A stretch of 64,000 bases of DNA, from contig NC_079973.1 in the NCBI RefSeq assembly GCF_029852145.1, positions 7,832,385 to 7,896,384 of the forward strand. Reading direction: 5' to 3'. This document shows positions 54,955 to 64,000 of this stretch, one piece after another (within the stretch, counting starts at the first letter, position 1; every line of letters starts with the position of its first letter). Under the pieces are notes generated by a model, which saw only the letters and a list, made by a program, of their open reading frames with translations, ran no database searches and had not been told where the DNA came from. A program made the position numbers and the translations under genes. This DNA is from Microplitis mediator. Lineage: Eukaryota > Arthropoda > Insecta > Hymenoptera > Braconidae.

Positions 54955-55130
54955 TATGGAATAGTTCCCATAGTGGTATAGGAATTGTACCCATACTATT
55001 ATGGGAACCATTCCCATAATAAGATGGGAATAGTTCCTATACCAATATAGAAACCATTCCCATAATGTTACGGGAACTATTCCCATATCATTATGGAAAC
55101 TATTCCTATACTATAAAATACCATATACAA
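54955..55130. repeat. TTCCCAT minisatellite between direct repeats
   Basis: Roughly 25-bp degenerate units with the self-complementary theme gggaatagttccca. A weaker relative is at about 61120-61275. The minus-strand frame over it is a repeat artefact. Confidence 0.7.
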
Positions 55131-55244
55131 CGTTACTCTTCTAACTGTTCTCTCATATATTATATACTCTCATAATGAATGCATTCAATATTTTCAGCTT
55201 TTATAAGTTCCTACTAAAAAAATTGCAAATATTCGGAAATTCGA

Positions 55245-55312
55245 TAAGTTCCCATGCAGGAGCTGCCAGAGTCGAACGACGGGGCCCTACTTGGCCCAGC
55301 ACTGGGGAACCC
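55245..55312. repeat. Inverted fragment of the GGCC-array element end
   Basis: cccatgcaggagctgccaga and ggggccctacttggcccagc appear here as the inverse of 54160-54250. Confidence 0.7.
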
Positions 55313-55313
55313 T

Positions 55314-55443
55314 TAGGAAGGGTTAAACGGCATTAAATTAAACTTTTTTATTTTTTTTTTTATTATTTTTGGATCACAAATAAATGATTTATATCATGGC
55401 CACGTAAAAAAATCTAATTTTGGAAATAACGGACACCCTAATG
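55314..55443. repeat. Direct repeat, right copy
   Basis: Partner of 54762-54896, ending ataacggacaccctaatg. Both ends match the ends of the large foldback of the Hr4 intron (GGACACC). Confidence 0.8.
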
Positions 55444-55499
55444 TATAGTTAATTTATTGAGATGACAAGATCCAAAGGTTATTATCAAATGTTGACAAT

Positions 55500-55870
55500 A
55501 GACGACGCGTTGTCGTTTTGAGGGTCACGTTCACAGTACCGTAGTCTCCTTTGAAAACGACGCGTCGATTTGGTGGTTGCGCGAGGTCCGGGCACGGCTG
55601 CAAAAGGGGCAGAAGGGGGTAGACGAAGTAGAGAGGAAGCGATAGTCAAGGAACATAGGAGAAAAGTGGAAAGGGTTGTGCACAGCTGAGCCGGTCGATG
55701 CAACTGCACATCCCTTCTCACTCGGTGTTTCTCGTTGTACCCTCTCGGCTCTCATCTCATTCCCCACCCTGGTGTTCTATTCCCTCTTATACCTTTTTTC
55801 TGACACTCTTGACGCCCCAGGTCAGTGACCCCGCGAACTAACCCCACTGTAGTTTCATGTCGTTTGTGTA
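55500..55870. promoter_or_regulatory. GC-richer island with ecdysone response element
   Basis: A complex, non-repeat island about 36 kb upstream of the Hr4 first coding exon. It contains the 13-bp inverted element at 55819-55831. Minus-strand open frames of 78 codons in two registers look like chance. Candidate enhancer or non-coding exon. Confidence 0.4.
55819..55831. promoter_or_regulatory. Consensus IR1 ecdysone response element
   Basis: AGGTCAGTGACCC fits the EcR/USP consensus RGKTCANTGAMCY at every position. EcR/USP binds inverted half-sites with one spacer base (family knowledge). Hr4 is an ecdysone-inducible gene in Drosophila, so a functional link is plausible but only inferred. Confidence 0.5.
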
Positions 55871-56269
55871 CATACTTTATATACTTAGCCCTTTTTTTGG
55901 TCATACAATATAATTATTATTTTATGTAGTTATACTGATTATTATTTTTTTGTTGATTGATTTATATATTTATTCTTATCATTTTTAAAATCATTTAAGT
56001 TTACGTAAAAAAACATTTTACTAGACTATTGCTTTTATTGTGCATTTTATATTCATAAAATAAAAGTGGATTGTCTTCATCAACACGTAATTATATAAAA
56101 GTTTTCTTAGTTTTTCCATTAAAAATTTATAAAATACATAATTAATTAAAAATGTTTATAAGTATTATTTAATTTTCAATGTACACATTGACGTCATTAT
56201 TGCTTTCATTTCAACCCCAATAATGACTGATCGAACTTTTTTTTATATATTTTGTTAATTTGTATCCCA

Positions 56270-57150
56270 GGAAAAAAAAAATTATATATAATTTTGTAAA
56301 ATTATGTAAATCTTTCTAATTTGGTTATATATAAATTTATATAATCATATATTTATATATATATATAATTTAATTTAACTAATGGCAATTTCTGAGTGAA
56401 AATCAATCTGTGCGAGTTTGTGAATCATGATATTTTGTGAAATAATTTAGATACGACCAAATAATGTAAGATTAGCCGGAAAAACTGATTTCTCAATCAT
56501 TTGTAAAATTTTATAGTCTATAAAATTTTTTAATTAACCGCATTCATAAATCTTATATTACAAACATTTTTAAATTCTTGGAAATAGACTAACAAGACCA
56601 AAAGCGGGATGACAGCTAAAAAATTTTAAAGTTTTAACAATGAAAAGTTATACATAACTGAGATATAAAATTTTAAAAATTATAGTTAAGTTTAAAAAAT
56701 TTTAATCTCATTTTTTTTAATTTACCAAAAGAAGTGATTATCGTCCTGCTATTAGTGGGTATACCGCTAATGGTCTCTTTACCCTATAAGCAATAATATA
56801 ATTGAATACAATACAGATAACATAAACAATCATTTATTGATGTCTTCGATTTTCTAAAGTTCATTGGTATCCAAATAAATGCAATTAACTTCTCCGTTCG
56901 TGCGTGATTCAGCGCAGTAGTTAACAAATCAGACTTGGATTCCTAAGATCCTGGGATCGAGCCCATGAGTCGGCGGGATTTTTTTTTTCATGATAGTTGG
57001 TGTCTATACAACTTTATGAAGTTATATATAATTATATAAAATTTTATATGACTATATAAAATTAGATCAAACAAAAACTTATACCTAATTTTATCTAAGC
57101 ATTTATATAAAATTTTATATAATTATACATAAATTTTTTTTCCCGGGTAC
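56270..57150. mobile_element. Foldback with CCCAGGAAAAAA / TTTTTTTCCCGGG ends
   Basis: tatcccaggaaaaaaaaaa near 56264 pairs with ttttttttcccgggta near 57130, and both are followed inward by attatataattttg-like sequence. The interior includes the tRNA-like sequence at 56908-57000. Similar tttccgggt and tttcccgag ends occur near 62350 and 63900. Confidence 0.5.
56908..57000 (+). repeat. tRNA-derived SINE-like sequence
   Basis: gcgcagtagttaac resembles an A box, and GGATCGAGCCC at 56954-56964 is a near-consensus pol III B box (GGTTCGANNCC). A shared tail, agtc..cgggatttttt, is also present near 63670. The acceptor stem does not close, so this is not a tRNA gene. Confidence 0.55.
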
Positions 57151-58097
57151 AATTATTTATGATAGTGAGAAATTATAATTTTTCTTCTCTCATCTGCTTA
57201 TTACTATTATCAACATCTTAATTCTAACAACCTGATGGTAATAGTTACCATCAGCCCAAATAATAATTACTATCAAAACTAATAAATAATTTATAAATTG
57301 GTGTTACCGTCTGAAGCTTGTCTACATGTAATTTTCAACTTTTTTTAACTGTGTATGTGATTAATTTCACACACACACGCGCGCATACACACATACATAT
57401 ACACACGGACACACCTACGCACAAAAACATATACACGCGCGTTCACACACACACACACACATATACATATTATTAATATAAATAAAGGATTTAAATTTAT
57501 CTTATTTTTCGTTTCAGAATTTTTCCAACCTTGAACGGTATCAGTTACCATCTTCGATTGTAACAATTATAATCTTTAATAGTTACAATTAGCATCTTTG
57601 ATAGTAATCGTTACTACCATCAATTGTTACTGTTATCCTTTTCAATAGCAAAACTAATTATTATTACCACTAAAAAATTTTACTACTATTTCAAATAGTT
57701 AAAGTTAAAAATTTAATATTTTTGATATTAAATTAAAATCTCTCAGAGTAGCTATTCCTCAAAATTTTTTCAAAAAATTTCCTTGTGTTATTTAATTGGA
57801 AAAAAGAAAATTGCAATCAGAGAGTACTTAATATCAATAATAAGAGCTCAAATTTTAACAGGCATCTTCTTTTATTCCACTCAAACTTTTGAGTGAGTGT
57901 CCCTGAAAAAAAACAACTATTTTTTTGTTCTCGAAACCCCCTATGAAATAGTTGCAGGGAGGTGAAATGAGATGCCTACTAAAAGAAAAGCTCTAAACAT
58001 TAATATTTAGAGTTCACTTATCGCAACTTTCTATTTCCATTTTAACTAACATAGAAAAAAAAAAGTTTTAGTAAGCTTAATACAGTACAAATTTTTA
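57151..58097. other. Non-coding stretch with microsatellite and foldback fragment
   Basis: CA/CG-rich microsatellite at about 57368-57465. Repeated taccatc/gatggtaa words lie at 57230-57660. At 57780-57930 is an arm of the TAGACTGATT foldback family. No gene. Confidence 0.5.
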
Positions 58098-58508
58098 ACT
58101 TTCTTCTATGTAAATTGCGAATTTTCAAAGAAAGAAAGTTATTGGTTTCGGTCCGATTTTCATAAATCGAGTTTTCATCAAATGTCGACGTTTTGAGGTC
58201 CTAGGAAGCTATTCTGACTATTTTCAGAATGATGTCCGAGTGTCTTTAAGTGTGTGTGTGTGTAATCTCTTTGAAACTTTTGAACTAATAAACCGATTTG
58301 GATGTTGAAGGCGGTAATCGAAAAAGCTTGTTGGCCATCAACTTTCTTAAAAATTTCAGATTATTTGATCAAGTTGACTCGAAAATATTGGCGAATTACG
58401 AAAAAAAAATTTTTTTTTTTTTAGTTTTTTATTGATTTCTCGAAGAGCTCGAAAATGTATCCACTACAATGTTTTTGAGCTCACGGAGCTCGAAAACAGC
58501 GAGAAGTT
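58098..58508. mobile_element. CTTCCCGCT-type repeat, copy 5, reverse orientation
   Basis: Opens AACTTTCTTCT (diverged right end) and closes AGCGAGAAGTT, followed by the usual ggggctagcccacagggtca to 58548. Short GT tract at about 58250. Confidence 0.7.
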
Positions 58509-58548
58509 TTGGGGCTAGCCCACAGGGTCAACCGATAGACAGATTTTT

Positions 58549-58815
58549 TTAGATTTTTTGCGTATAACTCATAAACCACTTGCCCGATTCGCCTCAAAAT
58601 GTAATCAGTTTTAAGTATTGATGGGATTTTTCGATTGCCATCATAAACGCTTGAATCAGTTTATTCGTTCCAAAGATATCGTCGGACAAAAATTATTTTT
58701 TTTCAGAGAAGTGTGTGTTTTGTCGGTGTATCAGTCTTTTGCGTTTGGAGAGCTCAAAAATTTACAAGTAATAATGTTTTGGGGCTGACCCGCAGGGGTA
58801 GGTGGTTTGCAGATT
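58549..58815. repeat. Second, partial CTTCCCGCT-type repeat in reverse
   Basis: cataaaccacttgcccgatt and tcgttccaaagatatcgtcg match copy 3, ending ggggctgacccgcaggg. It lies head to tail behind copy 5. Confidence 0.6.
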
Positions 58816-61800
58816 TTTACAAACATAAAATGTTCAACTGCTTGTATCTTATAAACAGTGCACTTTAGCAATATAAGTGTAATGAGCAATTTTGTAGATG
58901 ACAAAATTTTCTAAAAGATTAGAACTCTGCATATTTTTCGTAAAATAAGCCGTTTTCTCGCTATTAACAAAAGTATATGAAAAAAGTGAAAAAACTGACT
59001 TTTGGAGCTGATACAATTGGCATGGATCGAGTTAGAGCAAAATCGTCTTATACACTTTCAAAAAGCAACAAATTCTCTACAAAAGAAAAACTGGTTTTAA
59101 AACGCTACGTTAAAATTCGGCTGAGTTATAGCAATTTAAAAAAAAAAATATTCGATTTACATACTTTTTAAATGGGAAAAATTTTAAATGATAAAGGTAG
59201 TATACTTAAAATTAATATTAAGAGCTCAAACTTTGGTGGAATTTTTTTTTTCGATGTATACAATGATATTTAGATGTCAGCGAAAAAAAAAAAAGTCGGT
59301 TTTTTTAAAGCACCCTAATATATAATATATATAGATGTTGAGAATGAGGGCACTAAGAACAAAATAGATTATAATAGAGGAGAAAAATTATAATGACACG
59401 TATTTTGTATAGATCGGAATATGTGTAGTTGGCAAAGGAAAGCAAATCAGAGGTCAACAACCCGTCTACTCTACACTAATACAACGATAGTTTCAAATAT
59501 GTTGCCACATAGTGATATGCACATACATATTTATATATACTCATCCACACACACACACACACTTACACACGCTATTTCACTCCATCAGATGGAGCTGGAT
59601 CTCTCTGTGTGCTCTGGGTTCAGAGCCTAGCCTAGACGATAAGCCACTATGGCGCACAAAAGATGGCACCATCACGATAATTCTACATCTATAACAAGTA
59701 CAAAAAATAACCAAGACCTTCCTATCACCGACATTGCTCTTTCAATGATATTTTTTTATCAAATATTATCGGTTTATTATTTGAGGGGAATGCTAAAGTT
59801 TATACAGGGAGTATATAATTAAAGTTAGATTGTATAAAACCTTTATAGATAATCTATACATATATACACATACACACACACACATATTCACGTATATGTT
59901 TATATATATATTATATATATATTTATCAAAGTTGATATCCAATGAGAGCGTAGGAGCGCTGCTGCACATTTCCCGCATTTTCACGGTCAGGCGTTATCGA
60001 TCGGTTTGTCGGAGAGAAAATGGAGGGAGATGTAATAGCGGTAGGGGAAAGAAGAAGCGTCTTGGAGTGCATCTAGAGGTTGTTGAACTCTTTTTGGCAA
60101 CTCCAGTACGATAAAGTCCAATCACTATTGGTATTGTTATGCCGAATTTTGATTCGATTGTTTCCTTATCGATAAAGAAGAAAATAGGATTAATTTTTTT
60201 TTAATTGATTTTCATTAAGGAAACATTATTGACGTATTAATTATATTCTACTTAGAAGTTTTATAAATTTACTATCAAGTTTAAATTACAATGATTTTAT
60301 TTTTAAAATTGTTGTATTATCTATTTAATTCATAATATTCACGCCCTTCATAGTTTTATCCTATTCTAGTCAACAGTATTTTGTGAAGAGACGATACATC
60401 CGTAGCGACGCGTGCAATGTATTTCGGTGCAATATGACGCCGTCGAGGTCAATGCCCGTCCTTACTCCGGACTCACGGAAGAAAATAAAAAAAAAATAAA
60501 AGGACGAAGGTGAAGAAGAGTCATTGATGATAAAAAGAACAATAAAGAAAACGTCAAAGATATATACATATATATATAAATAGATGTATATTTGAATGAA
60601 AAAACGAAAATCATAATAAACTGAATAAAAATATTAATCAAATGATATCTTTAAGATTCTAGTGACTTGACTGTTAGATATTATATGTAATCATAAAGCT
60701 GGTTATGATATACCAGGAAGTACGAGAATGTTCGGAGTTACCCCCTCTTCTCGTTAGATGTTTTGCAGCTGCAATCATGCTGCTGCTGCTTCTGGGCACT
60801 TTCACTGCTGACCTACTAGCTGTTACGGTGACTCCCGCAAAATAGGCTTCCTTCATCCTTAACGATAATTGACATACGCATTTTATCTGATAATTTTAGA
60901 ATTCAAATATGTAATAAAATCAAAAGTTACATTAAAAAATTTTAATTGCTACATTGACCATGTATGTATTCAATTGTATTTCAAGAAACTACATTATCTA
61001 ATATCTAGTGACAATTACCTACACGGAGAGAAATTTAAAGTAACCATTCCTAGTACATTTATGAAATATCATCCCGTGCCGTTATGGTAATAATTACTTG
61101 GAATTATGAGATGGAGGCCCATACTTTCTGGGAAAAGTTCCCATATTGCATGGTAATAGGACTGTTGTAATGATTACCATACTCATAGGATTACGAACGA
61201 ATTCCATAACCAGATTGTAACGGTTCCTAAGTGCATATGGGAATAAACCCTATATATTATGGTGATCATTTCCACACAGTTAGAAATTTTGTGTATTTGT
61301 GTTAAAAAATAATTTGGTTAAATTTTTTGTGCTGATTTTCAACACAGAAATCTGTTAATTCAACACAAACCGTTTGTGTTATTTTACTTTAACGTATTTT
61401 TTATGTTAAATGATTGGAAAATCTAGAATGTAACACCTTTTTTTGTGTTATTCGAAAATTAACACATAATTTGTGTTGTTTAGCTAAACACTTCCGTGCG
61501 AATCTTCATTACTATATAACCAAGCAAAGCACTGTAGCTTTTTTAAAAAAAAAATTTTAATCGTTTTAAATACTTTTGAATCGACTTAATCGACATCGTT
61601 TTTTAAAAGCGGATGAACATGAATCGTTTTGAATCTGTGATATATGTTATTTTATTCAGTGATATAAGTTGTACTAAGGTTAGATCGGTATACTTGAGTT
61701 GGTTAAGGTTATGTGCTTATGTTTATTAGTTAATTTTAACACGAAAAGTCTGTTAACCCTTAAGCACTCTCGTGAAACGGTTTAGTATCATTCCTTGCGA

Positions 61801-62640
61801 TGAGAAAGACTCTCACGCCTTTTGCGCATGTGCACGCATGCTTATAGTCCCTTTAATTTGAAAAGTCCGAAACAAGATAAATTTCTTTTTAAAAAAAAAT
61901 TAACTTATTTAAGAATAATATTTGGTTCCAATTCATTTACGTTAAATTAAATTTTTTTAAACAATATTCAAATTTAGAAATAATTAGCTGAACAGTACTT
62001 TTACATGTCTTAAAATTAGTAAAATGTAATCCGATATTAACTTTTTAATAGTATTGCAGTGTTAGTATACTTCTATAATTAACAAAATTCCGATTTTGGA
62101 TAACAATACAAGTAGTAAAGATAAAATACAAAGATCAGTATTTGATTCATATTATCGTCTTAACATTAAAATAATTAAAGACTATTATTTTCATAAAATT
62201 TTCAAATTATCAACGACCAGCACATGCACTTCAGTAATTAATATTATTCAGTAAAAATTAATACTCATTTAACTTATTTTTATGTTTAGTGAATTTGACA
62301 AAATTTTATGAAATTTCATAAAATTTTATGAATTTTCATAAAAATATTATTTTCCGGGTCATGATTTGTTATATACTTCATTATGAAATTATCAGTTTCC
62401 CCAAAATTATATAAAATCTTATAAAATTTTAAAAATTTTGTGTGAGTGGTTAAAACTCCATATCTCGATAAATATACTATTTATTCATACGCGATCACGC
62501 ACATGACTTGACGCAGATAATAATATTAATTAAACTGCAAAAATTATATATTAAATTATTAATAATAATTTGAATAGATAGAACCCTAATTTAAACAAAT
62601 ATACAGAATTAGTGAAACAGAGAGTAAATGAAAACTCACA
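58816..62640. other. Non-coding region, islands at 59.4-60.1 and 60.4-60.85 kb
   Basis: A ttagggtg-type repeat fragment at 59160-59320 ends in caccctaatat. GC-richer islands are at 59400-59720, 59930-60115, 60360-60490 and 60680-60860. A TTCCCAT-type minisatellite lies at 61120-61275 and an AACACAAA-rich palindromic stretch at 61275-61495. None encodes a recognisable protein. Confidence 0.4.
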
Positions 62641-62649
62641 GGGCTTTCA

Positions 62650-63635
62650 ATGCCTCCGGCATTAAATCTCAGTACCGCAATAGCTCAAAACACTAAAAGA
62701 AAACGTAGTGGTAATGAAGTAAAAACCATTGGAGAAAAAACCAAACTAACTAAAATGAATAATCAAAGACAAGATAATAGTATTCCTCTATCAAACAGAT
62801 ACGTACTTCTCGGTGATGATGACGATATGGAAACAGGCAATGATACTCAACAGACACCACCAGTTTCACAACAAACCACAAACACACCAAATTCTGCACA
62901 AAAAAAGTGCGAAAACTATCACCAATTGTTATTCATGGTAAAGTTAACAGTGACTCAAAAATAATAGAAATGATTAAATGCCTAGTCGAACAATAATTTT
63001 ATATTAAATATCATCAATATCAATCTGAAATCTTCACAACAAGTCAGGATGATTATACTAAGCTAATCGAACATCTCAAAGCCACAGGTGTTAAATTTCA
63101 CACATACACTGTGAAAAATTCCCAATAAATTTTACTATGGTGCGTAGTAACACCGAACTATAAAAAAACTGATTCAAAATTTACAAGTGTTCCATATAGT
63201 AAACGTTTGCGCAGGCTACACGATTGTGGCCTATGCGCATACGTTTACTGTGGGACACTTGTAAATTTAGCATCAGTTTTTTTATAGTCCGGTGTTACTA
63301 TGCACCCATAGTAAAAATTGTTGGGAATTTTTCACAGCGTACACACTTAAAAAGTAGAAAAAGAAAACCCTAGTCATCAAAGGACTACATAAGGAAACTA
63401 AACCCGAAGACATACTGGCTGAACTCAATGCAACTGGATTCGAAGCCACTCAGGTTAATCTGATGATAGGTACCAAATATCCATTATTTATGGTAGCAGT
63501 GATAGCTGACACCCACCTAAAACATTTAAACCAAAAAGCCCAACTTCTATGTAATACTAAAGTAAAATGGAATAACTACGTAACCGAGAGAAGAACTTCA
63601 CAATGTCATCGATGTCAAGAGTGGGGTCAAGCAAG
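62650..63635 (+). pseudogene. Jockey-like retrotransposon ORF1, broken
   Basis: Starts MPPALNLSTAIAQNTKRKRS and has the typical SNRYVLLGDDDDME motif. A frameshift near 62905 leads to SPIVIHGKVNSDSKIIEMIK, then a stop at about 62991. After the 227-bp insertion the frame resumes as LVIKGLHKETKPEDILAELN and WNNYVTERRTSQCHRCQEWG, the PRE_C2HC region and the start of a CCHC zinc knuckle. It ends abruptly in a tRNA-like sequence. ORF1 proteins of this group bind element RNA. No ORF2 is present. Confidence 0.8.
63110..63336. mobile_element. 227-bp hAT-like foldback inside ORF1 pseudogene
   Basis: Ends TGTGAAAAATTCCCA and exact inverse. Almost the whole element pairs with itself (tttacaagtgttcc against gggacacttgtaaa, agtaaacg against cgtttact). 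The flanking octamers acatacac and gcgtacac agree at 6 of 8 positions. ORF1 resumes right after it, which fixes the insertion. Confidence 0.85.
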
Positions 63636-63790
63636 GATTTCACATCGAGAGGATGTAGGTTTGAGCCCATCAGTCACCGGGATTTTTTCTTCAATGAAAA
63701 ATATAATTAGTCTGTCTCAGTAATGCCCTTATCCATTAGATCAATATGTGACATCTAGTTGCAATTTTTTTTTTCGTGATCTAATATTTT
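63636..63790 (+). repeat. Truncated tRNA-like SINE joined to ORF1
   Basis: GGTTTGAGCCC at 63658-63668 is a near-perfect B box, followed by catcagtcaccgggattttt as in the 56.9-kb copy. The A-box half is missing. It replaces the rest of ORF1. Confidence 0.5.
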
Positions 63791-63819
63791 TTTCAAAAAA
63801 TAAATACTGACTGTAGAAT

Positions 63820-64000
63820 TTTATCAATTTTCATAAAATTTCATGAATTTTTATGAAATTTTATCAGGCCATTTTCAGCATAAATTTTCATGAAAAAATT
63901 TTTTCCCGAGAGCTCTAACTTTACCAGGTGTTTTTTTTTTTTGCCCTACTGAAACTTTCAGAAGTATGTCCTTAAAAAATAACAAATAGTCGATTTTTTA
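63820..64000. repeat. Right-end repeat fragments
   Basis: ataaaatttcatgaatttt palindromes end in ttttttcccgag, then an arm of the TAGACTGATT foldback family (ctactgaaactttcagaa, aaatagtcgatttttt) that runs off the window. Confidence 0.55.

Noticed and set aside
54886..55086. A 66-codon Trp/Tyr-rich frame
   Set aside because: It is the translation of a TTCCCAT minisatellite.
55485..55767. Two overlapping 78-codon frames
   Set aside because: They are in different registers over a GC-richer island, with no domain or splice evidence; composition explains them.
56908..57000. A tRNA gene
   Set aside because: A and B boxes are suggestive but the acceptor stem does not pair and a second truncated copy shares the tail, so SINE-like is the better reading.

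Overview
The window reads as AT-rich, repeat-rich insect nuclear DNA. It has introns with GT..AG borders, long microsatellites, many miniature inverted-repeat elements and broken non-LTR retrotransposons. The one clear gene is an arthropod nuclear receptor. Its residues resemble bee and wasp orthologues as I remember them, so a hymenopteran, perhaps a parasitoid wasp, is my best guess for the host. That is an inference and has not been checked by any search.

The gene is on the minus strand between about 5.98 and 19.28 kb. It is the orthologue of Drosophila Hr4 (DHR4), an ecdysone-pathway receptor related to vertebrate GCNF/NR6A1. I could join nine coding exons downstream of two alternative first coding exons, and every junction keeps the reading frame. 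The first exons are at 19278-19179 and 18371-18152. Both donors leave the same phase, and they join exon 17945/18032-17109 through either of two in-phase acceptors. The reconstructed protein (984 aa for the shortest form) has a low-complexity N-terminus, a two-zinc-finger DNA-binding domain split by an intron after the P-box glutamate, a hinge with a 31-residue polyglutamine run, and a full ligand-binding domain ending in NSAIQR. The stop codon is at 5978-5976.

Downstream of the stop (about 2.1-5.97 kb) is AT-rich sequence that should include the 3' UTR. A mobile element lies at 1437-2067. At the extreme left end there is unassigned GC-richer sequence and one weak exon candidate.

The Hr4 introns are full of transposons. 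They include an 814-bp foldback whose end lies 29 bp from a splice acceptor, a 3.1-kb foldback holding at least four other elements in nested order, a 93-bp hAT-like element that fills nearly half of a 202-bp intron, and a decayed Dong/R4-type retrotransposon sitting in TAA repeats.

From 19.3 to 64 kb I found no protein-coding gene. This stretch probably includes the 5' non-coding exon(s), first intron and upstream region of Hr4, because the 19.28-kb exon has its own splice acceptor. It mixes AT-rich filler, several repeat families and short GC-richer islands. Two islands carry notable motifs: a perfect consensus inverted ecdysone response element at 55819-55831, and a TATA box behind an 8-bp inverted repeat at 21428-21466. 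The right end holds a wrecked Jockey-like ORF1, split by a hAT-like element and cut off by a tRNA-like sequence.

The most unusual material is the repeat landscape. One family pairs a well-conserved module of about 225 bp with arrays of self-complementary GGCCAAG units that differ from copy to copy. Two transposon insertions have their empty site elsewhere in the same window. No CRISPR array, rRNA or intact tRNA gene was seen.
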